Assembly: GCA_003232855.1 (NCBI GenBank)
Contig: QIKC01000259.1
Span: 1-9,050, forward strand
Direction of reading: 5' to 3'
DNA length: 9,050 nucleotides
From: Verrucomicrobiales bacterium
Lineage (GTDB): Bacteria; Verrucomicrobiota; Verrucomicrobiia; Verrucomicrobiales; DEV007
Within the stretch, counting starts at the first letter, position 1. The number at the start of each line of letters is the position of its first letter. The notes beneath the pieces were generated by a model. That model was given only the letters and a program-made list of their open reading frames with translations. It ran no database searches and was not told the origin of the DNA. Both the position numbers and the translations under genes were made by a program. This document shows positions 1 to 5,245 of the stretch, piece by piece.

Positions 1-5
1 GGGGC

Positions 6-76
6 GTGGTTGCGGCCTGTCGGGTCGGCCTTCATTACGAGGTGAGAAATAGCAGATTTCGCAGCGAGAGCCGCAA
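6..76 (+). repeat. Direct repeat, copy A (left flank of TAC-rhuM block)
   Basis: This stretch of about 70 bp matches 2653-2721 in the same orientation with only about eight or nine differences, including two short indels. The best shared core is TCGGCCTTCATTACG, followed in both copies by an AATAGCAGA-TTCGCAGCGAG segment. It lies just left of the control region of the toxin operon. The two copies bracket the TAC operon and rhuM. The repeat may be part of a dispersed genomic family, which cannot be tested from one window. Confidence 0.85.
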
Positions 77-156
77 ACCAACAAAGAAAACCCGCTCTAA
101 CCGACCAGAATCCTACACCTTAAATTCCGCTCTCCGTGGTTCAAGAATAGGGATCA

Positions 157-230
157 CCTCAATTTGAGGCTGATATGGAGCCTCACCAAAAGTCCCTTCA
201 CTCAAAATATTAACGTAAAAGTTAAAAATA
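157..230 (+). promoter_or_regulatory. Probable operator/promoter region of the TAC operon
   Basis: Three inverted repeats crowd the 100 bp before the toxin gene. CCTCAA-T-TTGAGG lies at 157-169 and GAGGCT-7 nt-AGCCTC at 166-184; they share the GAGG arm and so are mutually exclusive. TTAAC-6 nt-GTTAA lies at 210-225 in an AT-rich stretch. HigA-type antitoxins normally repress their own operon by binding such palindromes, so I infer autoregulation. I could not identify a convincing -35/-10 pair; the AT-rich 204-235 segment is the likeliest promoter area. Confidence 0.5.
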
Positions 231-247
231 TCTTGGAAATCACGCTG

Positions 248-253
248 AAGGAG
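248..253 (+). promoter_or_regulatory. Shine-Dalgarno that fixes the toxin start at GTG 260
   Basis: AAGGAG sits six bases before a GTG at 260 that is in frame with the toxin. No comparable site precedes the longer TTG start at 164, whose extra 32 codons lie over the palindromic, AT-rich control region. The GTG is therefore the better start. Confidence 0.75.
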
Positions 254-259
254 ATTCTA

Positions 260-682
260 GTGGGGACATGCCACACCGTTGTGACCCTGTCGCTAGAGAA
301 CGACGACCGCGCCGAGGCGTTCTTGGAGCAGCTCATCAAATCCAACCAAACTGCCGCCAAGAGCCTCCAGACCTGCATGGCGACCATCACGGCAATCGAA
401 GACTACCGGAACCCACGAAAATTCAAGACCGTCGCCGCCCACATCCATGAAATCAAAGTAAAGGGCATCCGCCTTTACTGCTTCAGGGATCAGCTCGACG
501 CGACGGAAGGGATTCCGTCGAAACTCATCATCGCCACCAACGGCGGCAAGAAGAACACCGCGAAAGAACAGACCTCCGACATCAAACGCGCCGAGCAGAT
601 CAGGGAGCGTTACCTCGCCGCCAAACTCGATCCTGACACCGAACTCAACTACCAGCCGCTCCCCCAACCCAATGAAAATTAA
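260..682 (+). CDS. higB: HigB/RelE-superfamily toxin of a TAC module
   Basis: I read this as the toxin of a type II system, most likely a ribosome-dependent mRNA endonuclease that inhibits translation. From the GTG at 260 the protein is 140 aa. The HigB/Gp49-like core is visible as IHEIKVKGIRLYCF (about residues 62-75), which resembles the central strands of the fold, then LIIATNGGKKN (from about 89) and a basic helix DIKRAEQIRERYL ending near 119. This matches the family pattern of a strand leading to a K-rich loop and a terminal helix. A polar tail follows. The toxin gene precedes the antitoxin gene, as in higBA, and overlaps it by 11 bp. An alternative TTG start at 164 would add 32 residues but has no ribosome binding site. 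The assignment rests on fold-like pattern, order and partners; sequence divergence leaves the exact toxin family open. Confidence 0.75.
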   Translation: MGTCHTVVTLSLENDDRAEAFLEQLIKSNQTAAKSLQTCMATITAIEDYRNPRKFKTVAAHIHEIKVKGIRLYCFRDQLDATEGIPSKLIIATNGGKKNTAKEQTSDIKRAEQIRERYLAAKLDPDTELNYQPLPQPNEN

Positions 683-1100
683 GATCACCCAATCCGCACC
701 AACCACGACCGCACGCTTCTTCTCCAAGCCGCTCGATTTCGACCAGCGTGTCGAAAAAGAGAAACTGCTCGCCGCCGAGCAAATCCTCGAGCGCATGGAG
801 GGAAAAAAAATGAACCGCACTCAGCTCGCCGAGGCGATGGGCGTGAGCTGCGCGCGCGTCACATCGATGCTCAACGGCACCAACAACTTCACCATCGAGA
901 CGCTGATGCGCGCCGCCGAATCGGTCGGTGGCAAACTTTCGATCGCGGTGGCACCGAAAGGCCACCAGATCCGCCATGTCCACTACCGCGAAGACGACGT
1001 CCACACCGTTTTCAAACCTCAACGCCTTGCGCAGCCCGAAGTGAACAGCCCGTTCACTTCCACAGAGCTGGCCAAAGACGACCCCTGCCATGCCGCATAA
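672..1100 (+). CDS. higA: XRE-family (HigA-like) antitoxin with C-terminal extension
   Basis: This 142-aa protein should bind and neutralise the upstream toxin and repress the operon. A Cro/CI-type helix-turn-helix occupies about residues 40-92, with NRTQLAEAMGVSCARVTSMLNG as the helix-turn-helix proper and a following TIETLMRAAESVGGKL helix pair. About 40 residues lie before it. About 50 polar residues follow it, beginning with an H-rich stretch (HQIRHVHY). In TAC systems such a tail is the chaperone-addiction segment: it makes the antitoxin unstable unless the SecB-like chaperone binds it. That role is inferred here from length and neighbours. The gene overlaps the toxin stop and the chaperone start by 11 bp each. 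No Shine-Dalgarno is visible before 672, so translation is probably coupled. A strong internal start exists at 810, inside the reading frame. Confidence 0.88.
   Translation: MKIKITQSAPTTTARFFSKPLDFDQRVEKEKLLAAEQILERMEGKKMNRTQLAEAMGVSCARVTSMLNGTNNFTIETLMRAAESVGGKLSIAVAPKGHQIRHVHYREDDVHTVFKPQRLAQPEVNSPFTSTELAKDDPCHAA
797..812 (+). promoter_or_regulatory. Internal ribosome binding site and ATG within the antitoxin gene
   Basis: GGAGGG (797-802) is followed by eight consecutive A residues (803-810) and an in-frame ATG (810-812). Starting there would give a 96-aa antitoxin that begins right at the helix-turn-helix and lacks the first 46 residues. It is a far better initiation site than the annotated ATG at 672. 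Whether it is used is unknown. Confidence 0.45.
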
Positions 1101-1509
1101 TTCCTCCCCACTAGCGATCATACGGCACCGTTTTCACAGTTTCGAGTGCATCGCCACCGACGGCCCGATCACCGACGGTGCCCTGTCGCTAACGACGAAA
1201 CCCGAACTCTCGCATTCGGAGGACGACCCGTCGCTCTGGCAAGTCACCCTGCTGGTCGAATTCGCCCCCGAGGATAAAGAAAAACCATCAACCTACTGCG
1301 GCCACATGAAGATCCACGGCGAGTTCAGAATCGATGAGTCATTCAAGGAGGAGAACTGTGAGGCACTGATTCGCGTGACCGCCGTTTCGATCCTCTACGG
1401 ATCTTGCCGAGAGATGTTGGCCAACTTCACCGCACGCTCCCTGCACGGCGAGCTGTCCCTCCCTTCGATCTCTTTCAGAAAGCATTCCGAAGCGGCAGAT
1501 GACGAATAG
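1090..1509 (+). CDS. SecB-like chaperone of the TAC module
   Basis: The 139-aa product resembles the SecB fold. The strongest signal is the C-terminal half, where IRVTAVSILYGSCREML (about residues 94-110) followed by ANFTARS and LSLPSISF (about 122-129) matches the SecB pattern of a long helix carrying a tyrosine, then the ‘PPI-NF’ strand. The N-terminal half has alternating hydrophobic residues consistent with the SecB beta-sheet (WQVTLLVEF, about 50-58). It is slightly shorter than housekeeping SecB. Its position as third gene after a toxin and an XRE antitoxin, with an 11-bp overlap, is the classic TAC layout, as in the Rv1955-Rv1956-Rv1957 locus of Mycobacterium tuberculosis. I infer that it folds and protects the antitoxin rather than serving general secretion. 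No clear Shine-Dalgarno precedes the ATG, so it probably relies on translational coupling. Confidence 0.8.
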   Translation: MPHNSSPLAIIRHRFHSFECIATDGPITDGALSLTTKPELSHSEDDPSLWQVTLLVEFAPEDKEKPSTYCGHMKIHGEFRIDESFKEENCEALIRVTAVSILYGSCREMLANFTARSLHGELSLPSISFRKHSEAADDE

Positions 1510-1535
1510 CTATTCTAAATCAGGATTCGTAATCA

Positions 1536-2558
1536 TCAGGAAGGGTCAGGACATGAGGCGGGTTCGTCCTTCTTCGCTTTGAGCTGTTGTTCCAGTTGTT
1601 CGATTTCGCGTAGATCGATGGCGTCCGCCTCGATCACCTCGGCGGCACGCCGCTTCTCATCGAAGCCGGCGTAGCGGTCGTGGGCAATGGTCTTCATGTT
1701 CTCTTGTCCGACGGAACCGGCGCCCTTCAGGATCGCCTGGTCGTTGAACTCCAGCATCCGGTCGATGTTGTCGCGCCAGAAATCGAGGCTCAAACCTTTC
1801 CTCTGCTTCACGCGCAGGTCTGCTTGCTCGAGAAAGATAACCACCAACCGATTGAGGGTATCGATCTCGTCGGCACTGAGGTAGTTCTTGGCGATGATAA
1901 CGTCCTGTTTTCGCACCCGCGAGCCTTTCCAACTCGTCAGCGCCATGTTCGGTTGATCGGGGTCGGCGCGCTCGACGATCAGCTCGGCAGCGGTATGGCT
2001 CGTGGCCGCAAACAGAAGCTTGTTTTGCACTTCGGCAAAAAAGAGCTGCGTATCCCGCTCGCGCACCTGGTAGTCGGCGCTCAGCGCAAACAGATCGCGC
2101 ACCTTTTGGTAGAAACGCTTCTCCGATGCGCGGATCTCGCGGATGCGTTCGAGCAGCTCATCAAAAAAGTCCCAGCCACCCGGATCCTTGAGCCGCTCGT
2201 CGTCCATGACGAATCCCTTGAGCAGAAATTCTTTGAGGTGGGTGGTCGCCCACTGGCGGAACTGCACGCCGCGCGGAGAGCGGATGCGGTAGCCGACCGC
2301 CAGGATGAGGTCGAGATTGTAGAGCTTGGTGCGGTAACCCTTGCCGTCTGCGGCAGTTGTCAAGGATTCCTTGACAACTGCCTCTGCGCTCAGTTCCCCC
2401 TCTGCAAATAGATTCCTTACGTGCAGCGAGACGTTCTGCTTGGTGGTCTGAAACAGCTCCGCGATCTCGAGCTGCGTCAGCCAGGCAGTCTCGCCATCGA
2501 CGCGCAGATTGAGGCGGGTCTCCCCGTCCTCGGAAGTGTAGAGGATTAGCTCACTCAT
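1536..2558 (-). CDS. rhuM: RhuM family protein
   Basis: This 340-aa protein belongs to the virulence RhuM family, named from Salmonella pathogenicity island 3; its biochemical function is not established. Family landmarks are present in order: an N-terminal winged-helix-like segment (WLTQLEIAELFQTTKQNVS, about 26-44), the hallmark YNLDLILAVGYRIRS (80-94) with GVQFRQWAT (97-105), and the C-terminal NKLLFAATSHTAAELI and VIIAKNYLSADEIDTLNRLV blocks (179-239). Length is normal for the family and no break is seen. Relatives are often found inside type I restriction-modification operons. Here it stands convergent to the TAC operon, 26 bp from the chaperone stop. Its ATG overlaps the TGA of an upstream gene remnant (ATGA), which points to a lost operon partner. 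A weak purine-rich GAGAAGAAAG sequence precedes the start. A perfect 31-nt palindrome lies within codons 59-69. Confidence 0.92.
   Translation of the reverse strand: MSELILYTSEDGETRLNLRVDGETAWLTQLEIAELFQTTKQNVSLHVRNLFAEGELSAEAVVKESLTTAADGKGYRTKLYNLDLILAVGYRIRSPRGVQFRQWATTHLKEFLLKGFVMDDERLKDPGGWDFFDELLERIREIRASEKRFYQKVRDLFALSADYQVRERDTQLFFAEVQNKLLFAATSHTAAELIVERADPDQPNMALTSWKGSRVRKQDVIIAKNYLSADEIDTLNRLVVIFLEQADLRVKQRKGLSLDFWRDNIDRMLEFNDQAILKGAGSVGQENMKTIAHDRYAGFDEKRRAAEVIEADAIDLREIEQLEQQLKAKKDEPASCPDPS
2352..2382. repeat. Perfect 31-nt palindrome inside rhuM
   Basis: The left arm GGCAGTTGTCAAGGA (2352-2366) and right arm TCCTTGACAACTGCC (2368-2382) are exact reverse complements around a single central T. 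The element encodes roughly residues 59-69 (AVVKESLTTAA) of RhuM without breaking the frame. In RNA it could form a very stable 15-bp stem, although the one-base loop would open it somewhat; in DNA it could be a protein binding site. Confidence 0.97.
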
Positions 2559-2656
2559 GCTTTCTTCTCAGCCGTGGTCATCTCGGTGTAGAGCTCAAAC
2601 AAATTTCTTTGCTCGCGCGGGCACGTTGGCAAATCGCCCCTCGCAAACGCGAGTGG
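2555..2656 (-). pseudogene. C-terminal remnant of a gene formerly upstream of rhuM
   Basis: Reading on the minus strand, 33 codons are open from 2656 to a TGA at 2555-2557 and end in LFELYTEMTTAEKKA. The TGA overlaps the rhuM ATG as ATGA, the usual coupling arrangement between co-transcribed genes. An in-frame TAA lies directly upstream (2657-2659), inside direct repeat copy B, and no start codon context exists. I read this as the last piece of a larger protein whose 5' part was removed where the repeat now sits. The parent gene cannot be named from the fragment; given the usual company of rhuM, a type I restriction-modification subunit is one guess. Confidence 0.6.
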
Positions 2657-2721
2657 TTACGGCTTGTCGAGTCGGCCTTCATTACGGGGTGATAATAGCA
2701 GACTTCGCAGCGAGGCGGCAA
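2653..2721 (+). repeat. Direct repeat, copy B (right flank of TAC-rhuM block)
   Basis: This is the second copy of the repeat at 6-76, in the same orientation and about 2.65 kb away. It begins exactly where the coding remnant upstream of rhuM ends. A small hairpin, CTCGC-AAAC-GCGAG (2640-2653), adjoins it on the left. Confidence 0.85.
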
Positions 2722-2793
2722 CGAAATTCCTTTGTCGAAACGCCTCTTTCGGGGCATGGCTCGCGCGATGTAGATTCCGCCAAGATAGATCTG

Positions 2794-2815
2794 GTAAGTG
2801 CCAGGTACTGTTCAC
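2794..2815 (+). repeat. Short palindromic (REP-like) repeat, copy 1
   Basis: The core AGTGCCAGGTACTGTTCAC follows a GTA. AGTGCC-A-GGTACT is a near-palindrome with one G-T mismatch that would pair as wobble in RNA. It is preceded by the box GATGT-G-TTCCGCCAAGAT (2767-2786), which also precedes copy 4, so the repeated unit is longer than the core. Confidence 0.85.
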
Positions 2816-2875
2816 CCACCGAGCGTTCAGGGAGCACCACCCGAAATAATCGAACAATTTAAGCCGCTCCGCAAC

Positions 2876-2952
2876 AAATATCTCGACATTAGGCGATATT
2901 TTCTCCTAAATAGGAGGAAATCGGCAAAAATCTCGCCATAATTAGATATTTT
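2876..2952. promoter_or_regulatory. Cluster of related half-sites: probable operator of rloAB
   Basis: Four related half-sites are visible: AAATATCTCG (2876-2885), its inverse GGCGATATTTT (2892-2902), AAAAATCTCGCC (2926-2937), and inverse GATATTTT (2945-2952). Consecutive sites alternate in orientation, so each neighbouring pair makes an inverted repeat. Nested between the second and third is a separate inverted repeat, CTCCT-AAAT-AGGAG (2903-2916). The cluster ends five bases before the -10 box, a position suited to repression. No dedicated regulator gene is adjacent. Confidence 0.6.
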
Positions 2953-2956
2953 AAGT

Positions 2957-2962
2957 TATAAT
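2957..2962 (+). promoter_or_regulatory. Consensus -10 box of rloAB; predicted leaderless start
   Basis: TATAAT at 2957-2962 is a perfect -10 hexamer only five bases before the rloA ATG (2968). A transcript starting about seven bases downstream would begin at or next to the ATG, leaving no 5' leader. Consistent with this, no Shine-Dalgarno is present before rloA. The -35 position (about 2934-2939) does not resemble TTGACA, so an activator or a weak promoter is possible. Confidence 0.55.
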
Positions 2963-2967
2963 ACCTC

Positions 2968-4359
2968 ATGCTCCTCCATTTTAGAGTTTCAAATTTTCTC
3001 TCCATCCGAGATGAGATCGAGTTCAACGCCGAACCAACCCAAGAGGCAAACCACCGGCAGCGGATCGCTCACGGCCCCCACGCTTGGGTCAAAATTCTGC
3101 CGACGAGCGCCTTTTTCGGCCCCAACGGTTCAGGCAAGAGCAACTTCATTCGGGCGGTCGAGTTCGCAAAGCTGCTCGTCGTATTTGGCACTGAGCCTGG
3201 CGAGACGATCCCCCGCCGCATCTTCAAGCTCGATCCCGCCTGCGAACACAAGCCCACCACTTTCGAGTTCGTCATCCTCGCCAACGAGAAGGTCTACCGA
3301 TACGCATTCTCCGTGGACTCTAAACGGGTTCTCTCCGAAGAGCTCACCGAACTGAGGGCAGCGAGCGAGAAGCCGATTTTTAGTCGCACCAGCGACCGTG
3401 ACACAGCAAGCACCTTCGATCTTCCATATCTCAAGGCGAGATCCTTTAAAGCGGAAGACCGTCAGTTCGCACAGTTCGTCGCGCGCGGAACTCGTCCGAA
3501 CCAGCTTTTCCTCCGCGAATGCCAGGAAAGGAACCTTCTCGACTTTGCGGATGTGTTCCGCTGGTTCGACCAACAGCTCGTCGTCCTGCATCCTCATACC
3601 CGGCACGCCCCGCTCGAGATCGATCTTAAAAGCCAAGGCGATCTGCGCGCCTTCGCATCGCGAGCGCTCTCTGCAGCTGACACTGGAATCGTTCGGATCT
3701 CCAGCAATGAGATCCCGCTCAGCGCGATCGATCTACCCGAGTCGTTTCTCGACGAACTCAGGAAGAATTTGCAATCTGATGGCGAGGGTCTGTTTGCCGT
3801 CGATCCGGACGGTCACCGCTACGGTATCTACCGCGAGAAGGGGGAGATCCATGCTTATCGAATGGTAACCTACCACGAAGGTGCGGGCGGCGATCCTATC
3901 GCGTTCGATCTGGCCGAGGAATCTGATGGCACCCAGCGCATGATCGACCTGATCCCCGGTCTTCACGCGATGGTGGAAGACGGCCTGCCGCGGACGTATC
4001 TCGTCGATGAGTTAGACCGCAGCCTCCACCCCAACTTGGCCAAATGGTTCGTCCGCACGTTTCTCGAAGGCTGTGACCACGACACCCGGACGCAACTGAT
4101 CTTCACTACACACTCCTCGGAACTGATCGACCAGTCGCTCCTCCGGCGGGACGAGACATGGCTTGTCGAAAAAGATTCCGCCGGGGCGACCCAGATCGAA
4201 GCGGTCTCGGACTACGAAAATGTCAGGATCGATACTGACATCCGCAAGGGCTATCTCCACGGGATCTATACCGGAGTCCCCCATCTCCGGCACCTCCCGT
4301 TGAAAACTCGTTCCGACGGGAAGACAGCCGAACAGCCCGAACTCAGTTTCCATGGCTAG
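2968..4359 (+). CDS. rloA: AAA/ABC-type ATPase, RloA-like
   Basis: This 463-aa protein is an ATPase of the OLD/RloA-type group that works with a partner nuclease in phage defence. It opens with the family-typical MLLHFRVSNFLSIRDEIEF. Walker A is GPNGSGKS (51-58). An ABC-like signature SDGTQR lies at 319-324, Walker B YLVDELD at 344-350 and the switch histidine in TTHS at 380-383. The C-terminus carries RKGYLHGIYTGVPHL (426-440), the tail typical of AAA_15-type abortive infection ATPases. All ATP-site motifs are intact, so it should hydrolyse ATP. It has no Toprim domain of its own; that function lies in the next gene, which starts inside its last codons (8-bp overlap). Close alternatives are AbiLi or another member of the same ATPase group. 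A consensus -10 box five bases upstream suggests leaderless translation. Confidence 0.87.
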   Translation: MLLHFRVSNFLSIRDEIEFNAEPTQEANHRQRIAHGPHAWVKILPTSAFFGPNGSGKSNFIRAVEFAKLLVVFGTEPGETIPRRIFKLDPACEHKPTTFEFVILANEKVYRYAFSVDSKRVLSEELTELRAASEKPIFSRTSDRDTASTFDLPYLKARSFKAEDRQFAQFVARGTRPNQLFLRECQERNLLDFADVFRWFDQQLVVLHPHTRHAPLEIDLKSQGDLRAFASRALSAADTGIVRISSNEIPLSAIDLPESFLDELRKNLQSDGEGLFAVDPDGHRYGIYREKGEIHAYRMVTYHEGAGGDPIAFDLAEESDGTQRMIDLIPGLHAMVEDGLPRTYLVDELDRSLHPNLAKWFVRTFLEGCDHDTRTQLIFTTHSSELIDQSLLRRDETWLVEKDSAGATQIEAVSDYENVRIDTDIRKGYLHGIYTGVPHLRHLPLKTRSDGKTAEQPELSFHG

Positions 4360-4939
4360 ACCCCGAAGGAACAGGTCCAGCGGCACCCAACGATCGAAGC
4401 CTCTGTTTGTGATCGCCGCCGAAGGGCGGGTGAGTGAGCGCATCTATTTCGAGTCATTCGACCCCGGTCGAGACGGGAGATTTCGGATCGACTGGGTCAA
4501 CAACCCCAAGGACAAGAGTCATCCGCGGGACGTTGTCACCCGCCTGATCCAAGCCGAACGAGATCGGCGAAGCATCGAGACGCAGGTGCAGTATTGGGCA
4601 GTAATCGACCGGGATGCATGGCCCGAAGCAGATCTCGCCAAGGCCTGGGGCAGAATACGAGATCGCCAGAATTTCTTCCTCGCCCTGAGCAATCCGTGTT
4701 TCGAGTTCTGGCTCTACCTTCACCTGCGGGACAATCGAGCGTTTGCGGATCGCTACGAATGCCAGCGGATCTTGACAAGTATCTACGATTACGACAAATC
4801 TGATTACAACGTGCGAACGCTTCGAGAGGGCGTTGGCGATGCCATCAACCGTGCCCGTGATCTCGATGAGAACCCTGAGGAAGCTTGGCCGATGCGGCAG
4901 GGCACGCAGATGTATCGACTTGTGGAACAGTTGATCTAA
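4352..4939 (+). CDS. rloB: RloB family Toprim-like protein
   Basis: This 195-aa protein matches the RloB family, predicted to be a Toprim-fold nuclease. The N-terminus is basic (ARPRRNR), followed by the strand and acidic loop FVIAAEGRVSERIYFESF, in which E24 corresponds to the Toprim glutamate. VIDRDAW (84-90) supplies the DxD pair (D86, D88). The RloB hallmark SNPCFEFWLYLH spans 113-124. Length is normal for the family. The ATG lies within the last eight bases of rloA, so the two are translated together and probably form one complex in which the ATPase senses or controls and RloB cuts or disrupts nucleic acid. The pair was first noticed as R-linked ORFs in Campylobacter type I restriction loci, and AbiL is organised similarly. 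The target of this copy is unknown. Confidence 0.92.
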   Translation: MARPRRNRSSGTQRSKPLFVIAAEGRVSERIYFESFDPGRDGRFRIDWVNNPKDKSHPRDVVTRLIQAERDRRSIETQVQYWAVIDRDAWPEADLAKAWGRIRDRQNFFLALSNPCFEFWLYLHLRDNRAFADRYECQRILTSIYDYDKSDYNVRTLREGVGDAINRARDLDENPEEAWPMRQGTQMYRLVEQLI

Positions 4940-5048
4940 TGCGACACCATGCCGACCCGACCCAACTAGCCGGTAAGTGCCAGGTACTATTCACTATTCA
5001 CTCCTCAAGGTAATGTTCACTCGCAAAACGCCACGGGAAAACGGCATT
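4940..5048. other. Convergent gap between rloB and the DUF2339 gene
   Basis: This gap separates the rloAB operon from the oppositely oriented membrane-protein gene. It holds repeat copy 2 and, right after it, three further TTCACT blocks (4990-5029). No hairpin followed by a T-run is present on either strand, so no intrinsic terminator is evident. Confidence 0.6.
4973..4994 (+). repeat. Short palindromic (REP-like) repeat, copy 2
   Basis: This is identical to copy 1 over 22 bases except for one A/G change (ACTATTCAC instead of ACTGTTCAC). It lies 34 bases after the rloB stop. Copies 1 and 2 thus flank rloAB in the same orientation. Confidence 0.88.
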
Positions 5049-5245
5049 TCACAGCAGCTTTTTTATCTGCTCCTTATTGCGGTTGTAGACGAAGCCGAGG
5101 CCGACGAACACCAACCCGAGGACAAAGAAGCTGGCGATTTTCAGCTCGGTCGACATCTGCCAGATGATCGGGACAAGAGAGAGCAGCGCGACCCCGAGGG
5201 TGCCCAGCCCCATCAGCCGATACCATCGCTCCCTCCAGGACAGCC
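5049..5245 (-). pseudogene. Frameshifted C-terminal part of the DUF2339 protein
   Basis: The frame ending with TGA at 5049-5051 reads RERWYRLMGLGTLGVALL, then two hydrophobic stretches, and ends in YNRNKEQIKKLL. This is what the end of a DUF2339 protein should look like: a membrane pair after an R-rich turn and a short basic tail. It is out of frame with the long upstream reading frame, which in the same bases reads an arginine-rich, non-hydrophobic tail. The frame change must fall at about 5221-5245. I place the fragment's upper limit at 5245; the exact joint is not defined. Confidence 0.7.

Larger units (their letters stand above)
2657..2967. other. Non-coding spacer between rhuM remnant and rloA
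   Basis: I see no credible gene in these 310 bases. From left to right they hold direct repeat copy B, about 45 bp of unassigned sequence, a 20-bp box GATGTAGATTCCGCCAAGAT (2767-2786), the short palindromic repeat (2794-2815), about 60 bp of unassigned sequence, and then the AT-rich control region of the rloAB operon (from 2876). The base composition shifts sharply to AT-rich after about 2845. Open frames across this stretch on both strands run through the repeats and have no coding character. Confidence 0.7.

Noticed and set aside
164..259. Longer toxin form starting at TTG 164
   Set aside because: The extra 32 codons cover the palindromic AT-rich control region, and no ribosome binding site precedes the TTG; the GTG at 260 has AAGGAG six bases upstream.
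1504..1530. Possible bidirectional terminator between the chaperone gene and rhuM
   Set aside because: GAATAG-CTATTC and ACGAAT...ATTCGT inverted repeats exist, but the stems are short, AT-rich and mutually overlapping, with no T-run on either strand.
1680..2411. Long plus-strand open frame antisense to rhuM (243 codons)
   Set aside because: It lies entirely opposite a well recognised RhuM family gene and shows no family features of its own.
2557..2862. Plus-strand 101-codon open frame after rhuM
   Set aside because: It runs antisense to the rhuM upstream remnant and then through direct repeat copy B and REP copy 1; composition is not protein-like.
5030..5048. Terminator hairpin after the DUF2339 stop
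   Set aside because: The GCCGTTTT and GGCGTTTT blocks here are direct rather than inverted, so they do not form a stem.
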